DNA of 5,956 bases. Source: Euryhalocaulis sp050486445 (lineage in GTDB: Bacteria; Pseudomonadota; Alphaproteobacteria; Caulobacterales; Maricaulaceae). The translations under genes were made by a program, and so were the position numbers. The notes beneath the pieces are model-generated. The model was not told where the DNA came from and did no database searches. It saw nothing but the letters and a program-made list of their open reading frames with translations. Of this stretch, positions 1 to 5,956 are shown in pieces. The stretch lies in NCBI GenBank assembly GCA_050486445.1, contig JBJHDH010000054.1, positions 1 through 5,956 on the forward strand. The letters are read 5' to 3'. Position 1 is the stretch's first letter, and each line of letters opens with the position of its first letter.

Positions 1-302
1 TCCTTCCCCCACGTTGATTGCGCGCGTCCCCCGTGAGGAAGGAACAGGCGGAGTTTATGCGCGGCGGAGAGGTGTAGGAGGTTTGCGGAAATTTCCACGC
101 TTTTTTGTTCGCCCTCGTGCTTCAGTTTGACGCGGATGCGGGTGGAGTCTGGAGCATGCTTCGAGACACCCGTCAGTATCCCGCAGGGATCAGGCGGGGT
201 TCCTCAGCCTGAGACAGGGGCGGGTGGTATCGGGAATCCAATATGAAGCCGCGAAAACAACAGACGGCTTGAAGATCGGACACAATCCGCTATCCCGGTT
301 CC
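1..302. other. Left-edge non-coding stretch, no supportable gene
   Basis: This stretch looks less G+C-rich than the rest and carries no convincing gene. Three short frames stay open: plus 2-130, plus 37-243 and minus 3-203. The minus frame has no ATG and no ribosome binding site; the plus 37-243 frame has an ATG at 136 without a Shine-Dalgarno sequence. Any of them could be chance, or the first and third could belong to a gene lying mostly left of the window. A 10-bp palindrome (GGAAATTTCC, 87-96) is followed by six T residues (101-106), but its stem is too weak for a confident terminator. A 6-bp inverted repeat, AAGCCG/CGGCTT, lies at 246-251 and 265-270. The last 35 bases hold a candidate promoter, listed separately. 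Confidence 0.5.
269..302 (+). promoter_or_regulatory. Candidate sigma-70-type promoter for a leaderless DUF3297 mRNA
   Basis: A TTGAAG hexamer at 269-274 (-35) is followed after 16 nt by TATCCC at 291-296 (-10). In the extended Caulobacter housekeeping form (TTGaCGcS, 10-14 nt, GCTANAWC, as I recall it), TTGAAGAT at 269-276 and GCTATCCC at 289-296 are 12 nt apart. The GCTA core matches exactly and two later positions do not. A start point 6-7 nt after the -10 box would fall on or next to the ATG at 303. The bases just before that ATG (CCCGGTTCC) contain no Shine-Dalgarno sequence, so the transcript may be leaderless. This is inferred from sequence only. Confidence 0.4.
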
Positions 303-560
303 ATGACCGACGCTGACGCAGCCGCCTCCGACTCCCCGCCCGACCGGCTGTGCAACGATCCCGCCAGCCCGTTTTATGACGAGGCGACGCTGGCGCGCGG
401 AATCGGCATCCGCTTCAACGGCGCCGAGAAGACGAATGTCGAGGAATATTGCGTCAGCGAGGGCTGGGTGCGCGTGGCCGCCGGCAAGGCGGTGGACCGG
501 CGCGGCATGCCCCTGACCATGAAGCTCAAGGGCCGGGTGGAGCCGTATTTCAAGAGCTGA
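303..560 (+). CDS. DUF3297 family small protein
   Basis: An 85-residue soluble protein that I recognise as a member of the DUF3297 family of proteobacterial proteins, usually about 80 residues long and of unknown function. The conserved block is clear: DRLCNDPASPFYDE (residues 15-28), RGIGIRFNG (32-40), EKTNVEEYCVSEGWVRVAAG (42-61), then a DRRG turn and a basic LKGRVEPYF tail. The first 14 or so residues are variable and acidic. There is no signal peptide or membrane segment, so it is probably cytoplasmic. The ATG at 303 is chosen because the family motif begins soon after it and no other ATG lies between it and the motif; there is no ribosome binding site, which fits a leaderless mRNA. It appears monocistronic, with a convergent esterase gene 36 nt downstream. 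The family call is firm; I cannot assign a biochemical role. Confidence 0.9.
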   Translation: MTDADAAASDSPPDRLCNDPASPFYDEATLARGIGIRFNGAEKTNVEEYCVSEGWVRVAAGKAVDRRGMPLTMKLKGRVEPYFKS

Positions 561-586
561 GCGGCGCGCCGTTTCAGACGCGCCGC
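561..586. terminator. GC hairpin between convergent genes, possible bidirectional terminator
   Basis: GCGGCGCG at 561-568 pairs perfectly with CGCGCCGC at 579-586, giving an 8-bp all-GC stem with a 10-nt loop (569-578). It begins immediately after the DUF3297 stop codon and ends 10 nt before the esterase stop codon, the usual place for a shared terminator. Neither side has a U-tract, so it is not a canonical intrinsic terminator. It might instead block 3' exonucleases or act with Rho. Confidence 0.4.
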
Positions 587-596
587 CCGCGCCCCT

Positions 597-2207
597 CTAT
601 GGCCGGCAAATGAAGCTGGCCTCGTCGTCCGGGTTTCCGCCCTCATAGCGCGCCACCAGCGGATAGGGGCAGAGCGGGCGGGAGACGCCGGGAAAGGCGT
701 CGCCGGTAGCGACGATCCGGTCCGGGGCGCGGCCCTCTTCCACCCATTCCTGAATGGCCGTCAGCATGTCGAACCGGTCGGTCGCCTGGCCGCCGCTGCA
801 ATGCGCCATGCCGGGGATCAGGAACAGGCGCGCGGAATCTGTGATGTCCTCGCCATTGGCCGCCACCACCGCGTCGTACCAGTCCGTCATCGCGCCGGTG
901 GCCATGCCCTGATCGCTGTTGCCGTGATACATGATGAGCTTGCCGTGGCCGGCGAAGGTGCTGAGCCAGACGCCGTCGGCGTCGCCCAGCGCGGCCACTT
1001 CCTGCGTCCGGGGCAGATCGGCGGCGAAATCGAACTCCATTGGATCGAAATCCGGGTCGGGCGGGGTCAGCGAAACCTGGCGCAGCGTCTCGAAGCCCAG
1101 CACCACATCCGCGGCGTCCCACCTGCCGTCGGTCGCGCTGCCCATGCGCATGCTGCGCCAGGCCGGGCCGGCGATGCCGGTATCCCAGGCAAAGCGGCCA
1201 TAGAGGGGGTTGCCCTCCGCATCCAGCGGGCCGTGGTTCAGCTTGCGCATCGCATCGACCTGGGCGTCCGAGAGGCAGGTGTCGGCGCCATTCGCCGAAC
1301 AGGCGAGCTCCGCAGGATCGAAATCACAGGCGCGCCAGTCATTGATCATGCCGTCGGCGAGTCCGTCGAGATCGTCGCAACGAGCGAGAATGGCGTCGCC
1401 CGCGGCCTCCAGCTGCGGCACGGTGAAGGCGCGGGAAAGGATCGGCCGGCCATTATCGTCGCGCGGGGCGATGGCGGCCACGGTCTGGATATTATGGACC
1501 TGGTTCATCGCCAGCCGGGTGAGGCGGAAATTCGGATCGCCGGCGACGATGCCGTCGAAATGCAGCGGGAAACGCTGGGCCGCCATCAGGCCCTGGCGCC
1601 CGCCATTGGAGCAGCCGAGCAGATAGGAATAGTCCGGCGCCGCGCCGTAATAATATTCGGCCAGTTCCTTGCCCTTGCGCGTGGCCTGATCCATCGCGCC
1701 ATAGGCGTAGTCGATGCGCGCCTGCTGGTCGGCGGCCCAGGAGGCGTCGATCATCGACGGGCTGCGATGGCCGCCATCGGTGGAGACCACGGCGAAGCCG
1801 CGCGCCAGCGCCGACGGGTCCAGCGCGCCGAAAATATCGCCGAAGGCCGGGTTCAGGATTCCGTCCAGCCCGCCGCCGCCCTGAAACACGAAGCGTCCGT
1901 TCCAGCCGGTGGGCATGCGCAGGTCGAAGCCGACGCCATAGGCGCGCCCGTCCGCGCCGGTGCGCGGGTCGATCATGCCCTGCACATGGCAGTGTTCGGG
2001 CAGGCCCGGCTGGTCCGGCAGCGCGCCGGCGGCGACCAGTTCCGCGATTTCGATCACGGTCTGCGCCGTGCCGAGAGCGGAAATCCCGGCGCAATCGTTC
2101 ACCGGCGCGGCGGCCTGCGCGGCGCCCGGCGCGCTCAGCAGGGCCGCGCCCGCGACGCCGCCCAGCAGCCATGCTGCGCGCAGGACGCCTGTCTTGTTCT
2201 GTTGCAT
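597..2207 (-). CDS. Secreted tannase/feruloyl esterase family hydrolase
   Basis: A 536-residue exported serine esterase of the tannase/feruloyl esterase family (Pfam Tannase), which includes tannases, feruloyl esterases and the MHETase of PET degraders. Residues 1-32 are a signal peptide: a basic start, an Ala/Leu core and an AQA cleavage site before A33. The CS-D-HC signature is complete: GCSNGG with nucleophile Ser200 beside Cys199, HGNSDQG with Asp432, and GMAHCSGG with His469 beside Cys470. Cys199 and Cys470 would form the disulfide that ties the nucleophile to the histidine. A calcium-loop motif, CDDLDGLADGMI, spans 277-288. All ten cysteines can pair (39, 73, 199, 277, 294, 303, 311, 470, 513, 534), as expected for a periplasmic or secreted protein. 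The ATG at 2207 is chosen because GGGGAGGG lies just upstream and a signal peptide follows; the in-frame ATG at 2345 would add 46 basic residues and overlap the methyltransferase start. The family is near certain, but the ester substrate cannot be read from sequence. Confidence 0.93.
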   Translation of the reverse strand: MQQNKTGVLRAAWLLGGVAGAALLSAPGAAQAAAPVNDCAGISALGTAQTVIEIAELVAAGALPDQPGLPEHCHVQGMIDPRTGADGRAYGVGFDLRMPTGWNGRFVFQGGGGLDGILNPAFGDIFGALDPSALARGFAVVSTDGGHRSPSMIDASWAADQQARIDYAYGAMDQATRKGKELAEYYYGAAPDYSYLLGCSNGGRQGLMAAQRFPLHFDGIVAGDPNFRLTRLAMNQVHNIQTVAAIAPRDDNGRPILSRAFTVPQLEAAGDAILARCDDLDGLADGMINDWRACDFDPAELACSANGADTCLSDAQVDAMRKLNHGPLDAEGNPLYGRFAWDTGIAGPAWRSMRMGSATDGRWDAADVVLGFETLRQVSLTPPDPDFDPMEFDFAADLPRTQEVAALGDADGVWLSTFAGHGKLIMYHGNSDQGMATGAMTDWYDAVVAANGEDITDSARLFLIPGMAHCSGGQATDRFDMLTAIQEWVEEGRAPDRIVATGDAFPGVSRPLCPYPLVARYEGGNPDDEASFICRP

Positions 2208-2333
2208 CCCGCCCTCCCCTTTGGCGCGCTTTGGCCGAAGCTTAGCCTGACGCGCCCGCCTCTTCACCCCCGGCGTCTTTACTCCTAGCTTCCGCGTATA
2301 GAACCGCCGGGACGGGCGGACCGGGAGGGACGC
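2208..2333. promoter_or_regulatory. Divergent promoter region between esterase and methyltransferase
   Basis: This 126-nt gap must drive both flanking genes, which point away from each other. For the esterase (minus strand), a weak promoter candidate pairs GTGAAGAG (2267-2260) with GCTAAGCT (2246-2239), 13 nt apart. For the methyltransferase (plus strand), TATAGA at 2297-2302 could be a -10 box, but there is no good -35 box. CTTTGGC occurs twice, at 2219-2225 and 2229-2235, exactly 10 bp (about one helical turn) apart and right by the esterase ribosome binding site; it could be an operator or chance. A 5-bp GC hairpin (2304-2308 with 2315-2319) lies just before the methyltransferase ribosome binding site GGGAGGG (2323-2329). 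No regulator gene is adjacent. Confidence 0.4.
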
Positions 2334-3176
2334 ATGGCGCAGCACAGCACGGAAGAATGGGCGGGCGATCTGGGCGAGCGCTGGGACGCCTATATGGACG
2401 TTTTCGAATCCATGATCGCCCCGGCGGGCGCGGCGCTGATGGCGCGCGCGGGCGTGCGGCCGGGCGAGAGCGTGGTGGATATTGGCTGTGGCGGCGGCGC
2501 GACGACGCTGGAGCTTGCCCAGGCGGCGGGCAAGAGCGGACGCGCGACGGGGCTCGATGTTTCACCCCGGCTGATCGAGCGCGCCAAGGCGCGGATGCGC
2601 GCGGCGGGCGCGGGCAACGCCAGCTTTGAATGCGCCGACGCGCAGACGGCGCGCCCGGCGGCCGCGCCGTTCGACCGCGCCTTTTCCCGCTTTGGCGTGA
2701 TGTTCTTTGACGATACCGACCGCGCCTTCGCCAATATCCGCACATGGCTGAAACCCGGCGGCGCGCTGGTCTTCGGTTGCTGGGGCGCGCCGGAGGACAA
2801 TCCCTGGATGGGCGTGATGCTGCGGACGCTTGGTGAATTTGTGGAGCTGCCCCCGCCCGACCCGCTGGCGCCCAGCCCCTTCCGCCTGGCCGACCCGGAG
2901 GCGACGCGCGCGATGCTGGAGCGTGCCGGCTTCGCGGACATTGCGCTGGAGATGTGGCGCGGCGAGCAGCATGTCGGCGGCGGCGGGGCCGATCCCGCGC
3001 GCGCCGCGCGCTTTGTGCTGGAAGGCATGGGCCTTGGCGAAGCCGTCGAGGAACAGGCGCCGGAGCGGATGGACGAGGTGCGCGCGCGACTGGAGACGGA
3101 ACTGGCGCAGTTTTATCGCGACGGCGCCGTGCGAGCGCCCGCCGCGATCTGGATCGTCACCGCGCGCAATTCCTGA
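2334..3176 (+). CDS. Class I SAM-dependent methyltransferase
   Basis: A 280-residue cytoplasmic methyltransferase with the Rossmann-like SAM-binding fold (Methyltransf_11/25 or UbiE-like group). Motif I is VVDIGCGGG at residues 47-55. The acidic residue expected to bind the SAM ribose is Asp75 in GLDVS. The motif IV region is FDRAFSRFGVMFF (113-125, Asp114), and the post-IV LKPGG turn is at 139-143. The region 144-280 is a substrate-specific C-terminal part ending in a conserved-looking WIVTARN. There is no signal peptide or membrane helix. The ATG at 2334 has a strong GGGAGGG ribosome binding site ending 4 nt upstream. The acceptor is unknown: such enzymes methylate quinones, small aromatics, lipids or antibiotics, and the family resemblance alone does not decide. 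The gene is divergent from the esterase, and its stop lies only 5 nt from the end of the convergent adhesin gene. Confidence 0.9.
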   Translation: MAQHSTEEWAGDLGERWDAYMDVFESMIAPAGAALMARAGVRPGESVVDIGCGGGATTLELAQAAGKSGRATGLDVSPRLIERAKARMRAAGAGNASFECADAQTARPAAAPFDRAFSRFGVMFFDDTDRAFANIRTWLKPGGALVFGCWGAPEDNPWMGVMLRTLGEFVELPPPDPLAPSPFRLADPEATRAMLERAGFADIALEMWRGEQHVGGGGADPARAARFVLEGMGLGEAVEEQAPERMDEVRARLETELAQFYRDGAVRAPAAIWIVTARNS

Positions 3177-3181
3177 GACGC

Positions 3182-4186
3182 TCAAAACTCCACGTCGAGC
3201 ACGATGCTGTCGGAATAGATTCCGGCGGGCGGCGTCGGCTGGGCCGGGTCGATGATTGCGCGATAGGTGAAGCCCTGCGTCGCGATTCCATCATAGACGC
3301 CCGGATTGGTTTCGGCGGTGTCGCTGCCCCGCCGCTCCGCCCCCACCGATCCCCAGTGCACGGGGGAGCCGGGCGACTGGAAAATCTCGTAATGCAGATA
3401 GTCTCCGGCGGCGCTGCGCATCCGCCGCGAGCCGGCGCCGAAATGCGCGCCGTCGCTCATGCCCACATCGTATGCCTGACCGGCGCTGCATCTGATGGTG
3501 ATTGTGCGCGTCGCCGCGGAAAAGGCGGCGGCCAGCGGCGCGACGCCGAAATCCAGATCCGGCGCGGCGATGGCGCAGTCATTCTCGACGATGAGGGTGA
3601 TGGTCAGCGTGACCGGCGCGCCGGTTCCCCAACTGCCAAGGCCGCCCAGCAACGTGCTGCTGGCGCCCGGACTGTTGGAATAGCCAAGGAGGCAGACGCC
3701 GGGGAGACCGATGCCGGTGCAGACGGAATAATACCACAGCAGATCGACCGCGCCCGTATAGGTTCCTGCGCGCAGCGACGGCGTGGGGACCGTCTCGAAA
3801 TAGAGCGGCAGACTGGCGCCCGGCCCGGACAGCAGCGTCAGCAGGCTCGTCGTGGTGAAGTCGATTTCCTGCCCAAAACCAAGTGGCGGCGCGCCGGGGG
3901 CGGGACGGACCAGAAACGGGATGGTCTGGTTATCCGGCCCGCCGGTGAGTTGCAGCATGGACGACACCATTTCGACCTTTACATAGCTTGTGCCCGCAAT
4001 GTTCAGCAGACCCGTGCAGGCAAACCCCGACGCGCCGGAAACGCCGGTCTCCTGAATCGCCGCGTCCAGCGAACTGACCGCGCCCATGCTCACATTTTCC
4101 GCTGTCACCGTGCAGGCCCGCGCCGGGGGCGCGGCGAACAGGAACAGGCCGGCCGCCGCGAGCGCGATAAGGCCGCGCGCGTTCAT
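3182..4186 (-). CDS. Spore coat U (SCPU) domain protein, CsuE-like pilus tip adhesin
   Basis: A 334-residue exported protein with two SCPU-type domains, proposed as the tip adhesin of an archaic (Csu-type) chaperone-usher pilus. Residues 1-24 form a signal peptide (cleavage PARA|C), so mature Cys25 starts the first domain; Arg at -2 argues against a lipoprotein. The N-terminal domain spans about 25-200. The C-terminal domain (about 201-334) is a typical SCPU pilin domain: NDC (202-204), LDFG (211-214), ITIRC (229-233), LHYEIFQ (264-270), WGS (278-280) and the final strand AGIYSDSIVLDVEF. Known CsuE is a two-domain protein of similar length, encoded directly after the usher CsuD, as here. There is no N-terminal extension before the first domain to act as a donor strand, which fits a terminal subunit. 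A glycine-rich hydrophobic stretch (about 157-190) may form binding loops. The start overlaps the usher stop (ATGA); GGAG lies about 8 nt upstream. The SCPU call is firm; the tip position is inferred. Confidence 0.85.
   Translation of the reverse strand: MNARGLIALAAAGLFLFAAPPARACTVTAENVSMGAVSSLDAAIQETGVSGASGFACTGLLNIAGTSYVKVEMVSSMLQLTGGPDNQTIPFLVRPAPGAPPLGFGQEIDFTTTSLLTLLSGPGASLPLYFETVPTPSLRAGTYTGAVDLLWYYSVCTGIGLPGVCLLGYSNSPGASSTLLGGLGSWGTGAPVTLTITLIVENDCAIAAPDLDFGVAPLAAAFSAATRTITIRCSAGQAYDVGMSDGAHFGAGSRRMRSAAGDYLHYEIFQSPGSPVHWGSVGAERRGSDTAETNPGVYDGIATQGFTYRAIIDPAQPTPPAGIYSDSIVLDVEF
4183..4186 (-). other. ATGA stop/start overlap, translational coupling
   Basis: On the minus strand the four bases ATGA contain the adhesin start codon (ATG, 4186-4184) and the usher stop codon (TGA, 4185-4183). 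The overlap shows that both genes are on one transcript and suggests that ribosomes finishing the usher restart on the adhesin, which would tie their amounts together. Confidence 0.85.
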
Positions 4187-5956
4187 ATCGCTGTCTCCGC
4201 GCGGCAGGAGAGCGGGCCGATGCGCGCCAGCGGATCGGCGCCCGGTGCGAAGGAAAACGAAGCCATGCAGCCGCCGCCATCCGGCAGGCTGACATGCAGC
4301 GTGTTGTCGTCGCGCACGCCTTCGAGATAGGCGAACCCGTCCCAGCCGACATAGGCGACCGCGTCTTCATTCAGCGCGATCACCGCGCCGACCGGCAGGG
4401 GCGCGCCATCCGCGCCATGCAGCACCACGCGGGCGGAGCGCACCTGCCGCATCGGAAAATCCAGCACATAGCCGCTGCCCCGGCGCACCGCGACGCGCTG
4501 TTCTGTTACCGGCGTCTGGATGTCGGGCGGCAGGCCGAGCGGGTCGATCTCGTAACGCGCGCGATAATACGAACTGGCCCAGGGCACGAGGACATGGCCG
4601 TTGCGATTGGTGACGCCGACCTCCTGATTTTCATAGCGCACCGGCACGCCCGCCTGGCCATTGGTGCTGACCACCACGAATGCGTCGGGGATGCGGTTGG
4701 CGGCGAAGACCGAACCATCCAGCACCGCGAGCGCGCCGCTGGCCTGGCCCCAGGCTGTGTAATCGCCGCCGCGCCCGTGAACGCCGCCGCGAAACTCCGC
4801 CCTGTCGCCGCGCAGCGAGACATCCGCCTGATAATAGGGCGCGGCGCCGGCGCTGCCGGCATAGGCGAGACTCCAGCCCAGACCGCCGCGCATCGGCGCG
4901 GCGCGGGAGGCGCTGGCGCGCCACAGGGCCTCGCCGCCGCGCCGTGTCTCCACCCCGGCGCTGGCCGAGCCGCGGCCACGGCCGAGCGGCATGGTGATCT
5001 GCACGCCCGCCGACCAGTCCTTTCCCTCCAGCTCGTGATTGGCCGAGGCGTGCAGATTGGCGGCGCCGAACACCGGCAGGCTCCAGGACAGATTGGCCAG
5101 CCGCACACGCGCGCCATCGCGCGCCAGCGTGTCGAAATAGCCCGCGCCCAGACTGCCGAGACCGGCCAGCGCGGCGCTGACATGCAGCGAGGTGGCGGAG
5201 GCCGGAAGGCGGCGCGCCGGATCGGCATAGACTGACAGGTCAGCGAAATCGCCGCTGCGCTCCGTATGCCGCACGGCAAGGCCAAAGCCGCGCCGGGAAT
5301 ATTGATAGGCGGCGCTCCACTGGCCACCATCGCGCCCATCGAGAAATCCGTGGCTGTAAGAGGCGCTGAGCACGCCCAGGCGCCCGGCGCGCAGCACCCC
5401 GCCCAGCCCGGCGAGACCGAACGACTCGCCCGCCTCGCCCTGCGCCTCTAGCGTCAGAAAATCACTGAGGCCGTGGCGGAAAGAGGCGCTGGCCGCCGCG
5501 CCGCGATAGGAAAAATCGCGCAGCCCGTAATCGCGGCGCACCAGCCCGGCGGCCAGCGAGAAATCGGAAAGTCCGGGCGCCAGCAAATCATTGCTGACAT
5601 AGAAGGGGATCGTGGTGGAGACCTGCCGGCCCAGCGCATCGGTCACCGTCACCACCGCCTCTCCGGCGCCGGTGATGAAGGGGATGCTGGTGAGGGTGAA
5701 CGGGCCGGGACCAATCTCCGCCCCGGCGGCGCGCCAGGAATTGATGAACAAATCCACCGCGCCGGGCGCCGCCGCCTCGCCGGAAAATTGCGGCAGCGGA
5801 TATGTGACGATGTCTGGCCGCACGGAAAAATCGCGCGAGACCTGCACCCCGCCCAGCCGCACCGCCGAACTCCAGGCCAGCGCGCCGGCCGTCAGATCGC
5901 CCGCCGCATATGTGCGCATCCGCCGCTCGTCCGACAGGCGCCAGACCGTGTCATAG
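4183..5956 (-). CDS. Outer-membrane usher of a chaperone-usher pilus, 5' end beyond window
   Basis: The last 590 residues of an outer-membrane usher (FimD/PapC superfamily), the beta-barrel pore that takes chaperone-subunit complexes from the periplasm and assembles the pilus. The frame stays open to the right edge. The internal ATG at 5919 is not the start, because conserved usher sequence (DTVWRLSDERR) precedes it. In fragment numbering: first barrel strands with the AAGDLTAG and VRLGGVQVSRDF motifs at 1-43; the plug domain at about 55-120, with PLPQFSG, VDLFIN and GPGPFTL followed by a TVTDALGR turn; barrel strands at about 120-440; C-terminal domains at about 440-590, including VTNRNGHVLVPW, DPLGLPPD and a final Cys563/Cys584 pair. 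Full-length archaic ushers are about 750-830 residues, so the signal peptide and N-terminal chaperone-binding domain lie outside the window. No frameshift is seen. The adjacent SCPU adhesin places it in the archaic (CsuD-like) group. Confidence 0.93.
   Translation of the reverse strand, partial: YDTVWRLSDERRMRTYAAGDLTAGALAWSSAVRLGGVQVSRDFSVRPDIVTYPLPQFSGEAAAPGAVDLFINSWRAAGAEIGPGPFTLTSIPFITGAGEAVVTVTDALGRQVSTTIPFYVSNDLLAPGLSDFSLAAGLVRRDYGLRDFSYRGAAASASFRHGLSDFLTLEAQGEAGESFGLAGLGGVLRAGRLGVLSASYSHGFLDGRDGGQWSAAYQYSRRGFGLAVRHTERSGDFADLSVYADPARRLPASATSLHVSAALAGLGSLGAGYFDTLARDGARVRLANLSWSLPVFGAANLHASANHELEGKDWSAGVQITMPLGRGRGSASAGVETRRGGEALWRASASRAAPMRGGLGWSLAYAGSAGAAPYYQADVSLRGDRAEFRGGVHGRGGDYTAWGQASGALAVLDGSVFAANRIPDAFVVVSTNGQAGVPVRYENQEVGVTNRNGHVLVPWASSYYRARYEIDPLGLPPDIQTPVTEQRVAVRRGSGYVLDFPMRQVRSARVVLHGADGAPLPVGAVIALNEDAVAYVGWDGFAYLEGVRDDNTLHVSLPDGGGCMASFSFAPGADPLARIGPLSCRAETAI

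Noticed and set aside
85..106. Intrinsic terminator at the palindrome plus T6 tract
   Set aside because: The palindrome can pair only about three bases around a minimal loop, and the alternative GCG/CGC stem is also three base pairs; too weak to call without an upstream gene.
246..270. AAGCCG/CGGCTT inverted repeat as an operator
   Set aside because: A 6-bp repeat with a 13-nt spacer is common by chance, and no regulator gene is nearby.
801..2288. Long plus-strand open frame (495 codons) opposite the esterase gene
   Set aside because: It is antisense to a gene with a complete catalytic triad and signal peptide. Its translation is rich in Arg, Ala, Gly and His with no recognisable domain, as expected for a high-GC shadow frame.
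2208..2345. 46-residue N-terminal extension of the esterase from the ATG at 2345
   Set aside because: It would bury the signal peptide behind a very basic stretch, overlap the start of the divergent methyltransferase and ignore the strong GGGGAGGG ribosome binding site before the ATG at 2207.
3182..4186. Adhesin as a lipoprotein because the mature protein begins with Cys
   Set aside because: The residues before Cys25 are A-R-A, and Arg at -2 does not fit a lipobox. SCPU domains commonly start with a disulfide-forming Cys near the mature N-terminus.
2954..4330. Long plus-strand open frame (458 codons) running from the methyltransferase through the adhesin region
   Set aside because: It overlaps two well-supported genes, is dominated by Arg/Gly/Ala and shows no domain or ribosome binding site; a high-GC artefact.

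Overview
The window is G+C-rich, roughly two thirds by eye. Its gene density, codon use and gene content suggest an alphaproteobacterium, possibly a stalked or marine lineage such as Hyphomonadales or Maricaulales. That placement is an inference, resting on a DUF3297 gene, a Caulobacter-like candidate promoter and an archaic (Csu-type) chaperone-usher locus; no rRNA or marker gene is present to confirm it.

Layout from left to right: (1) Positions 1-302 hold no gene I can support, but contain a plausible promoter ending right at the next start codon. (2) A small plus-strand DUF3297 gene (303-560). (3) A minus-strand secreted alpha/beta-hydrolase of the tannase/feruloyl esterase family (597-2207), tail to tail with gene 2 across a 36-nt gap holding a perfect 8-bp GC hairpin. 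(4) A plus-strand class I SAM-dependent methyltransferase (2334-3176), divergent from the esterase across 126 nt. (5) A minus-strand spore coat U (SCPU) domain protein (3182-4186), whose stop lies 5 nt from the end of gene 4. (6) The 3' three quarters of a minus-strand outer-membrane usher (4183-5956), cut by the right window edge and overlapping gene 5 by 4 nt (ATGA).

Genes 6 and 5 form one transcription unit read right to left. They match the csuD-csuE end of archaic chaperone-usher operons: the usher is followed by a two-domain tip adhesin. The chaperone and major pilin genes would be expected just beyond the right edge. The esterase and methyltransferase share a divergent promoter region but are not an obvious pathway; a joint role in aromatic ester or methoxy metabolism is speculative. 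I found no CRISPR array, tRNA, rRNA, insertion sequence or phage gene. No feature looks like a wholly new system; the most interesting points are the tip-adhesin architecture, the apparently leaderless DUF3297 gene and the unassigned substrate of the esterase.
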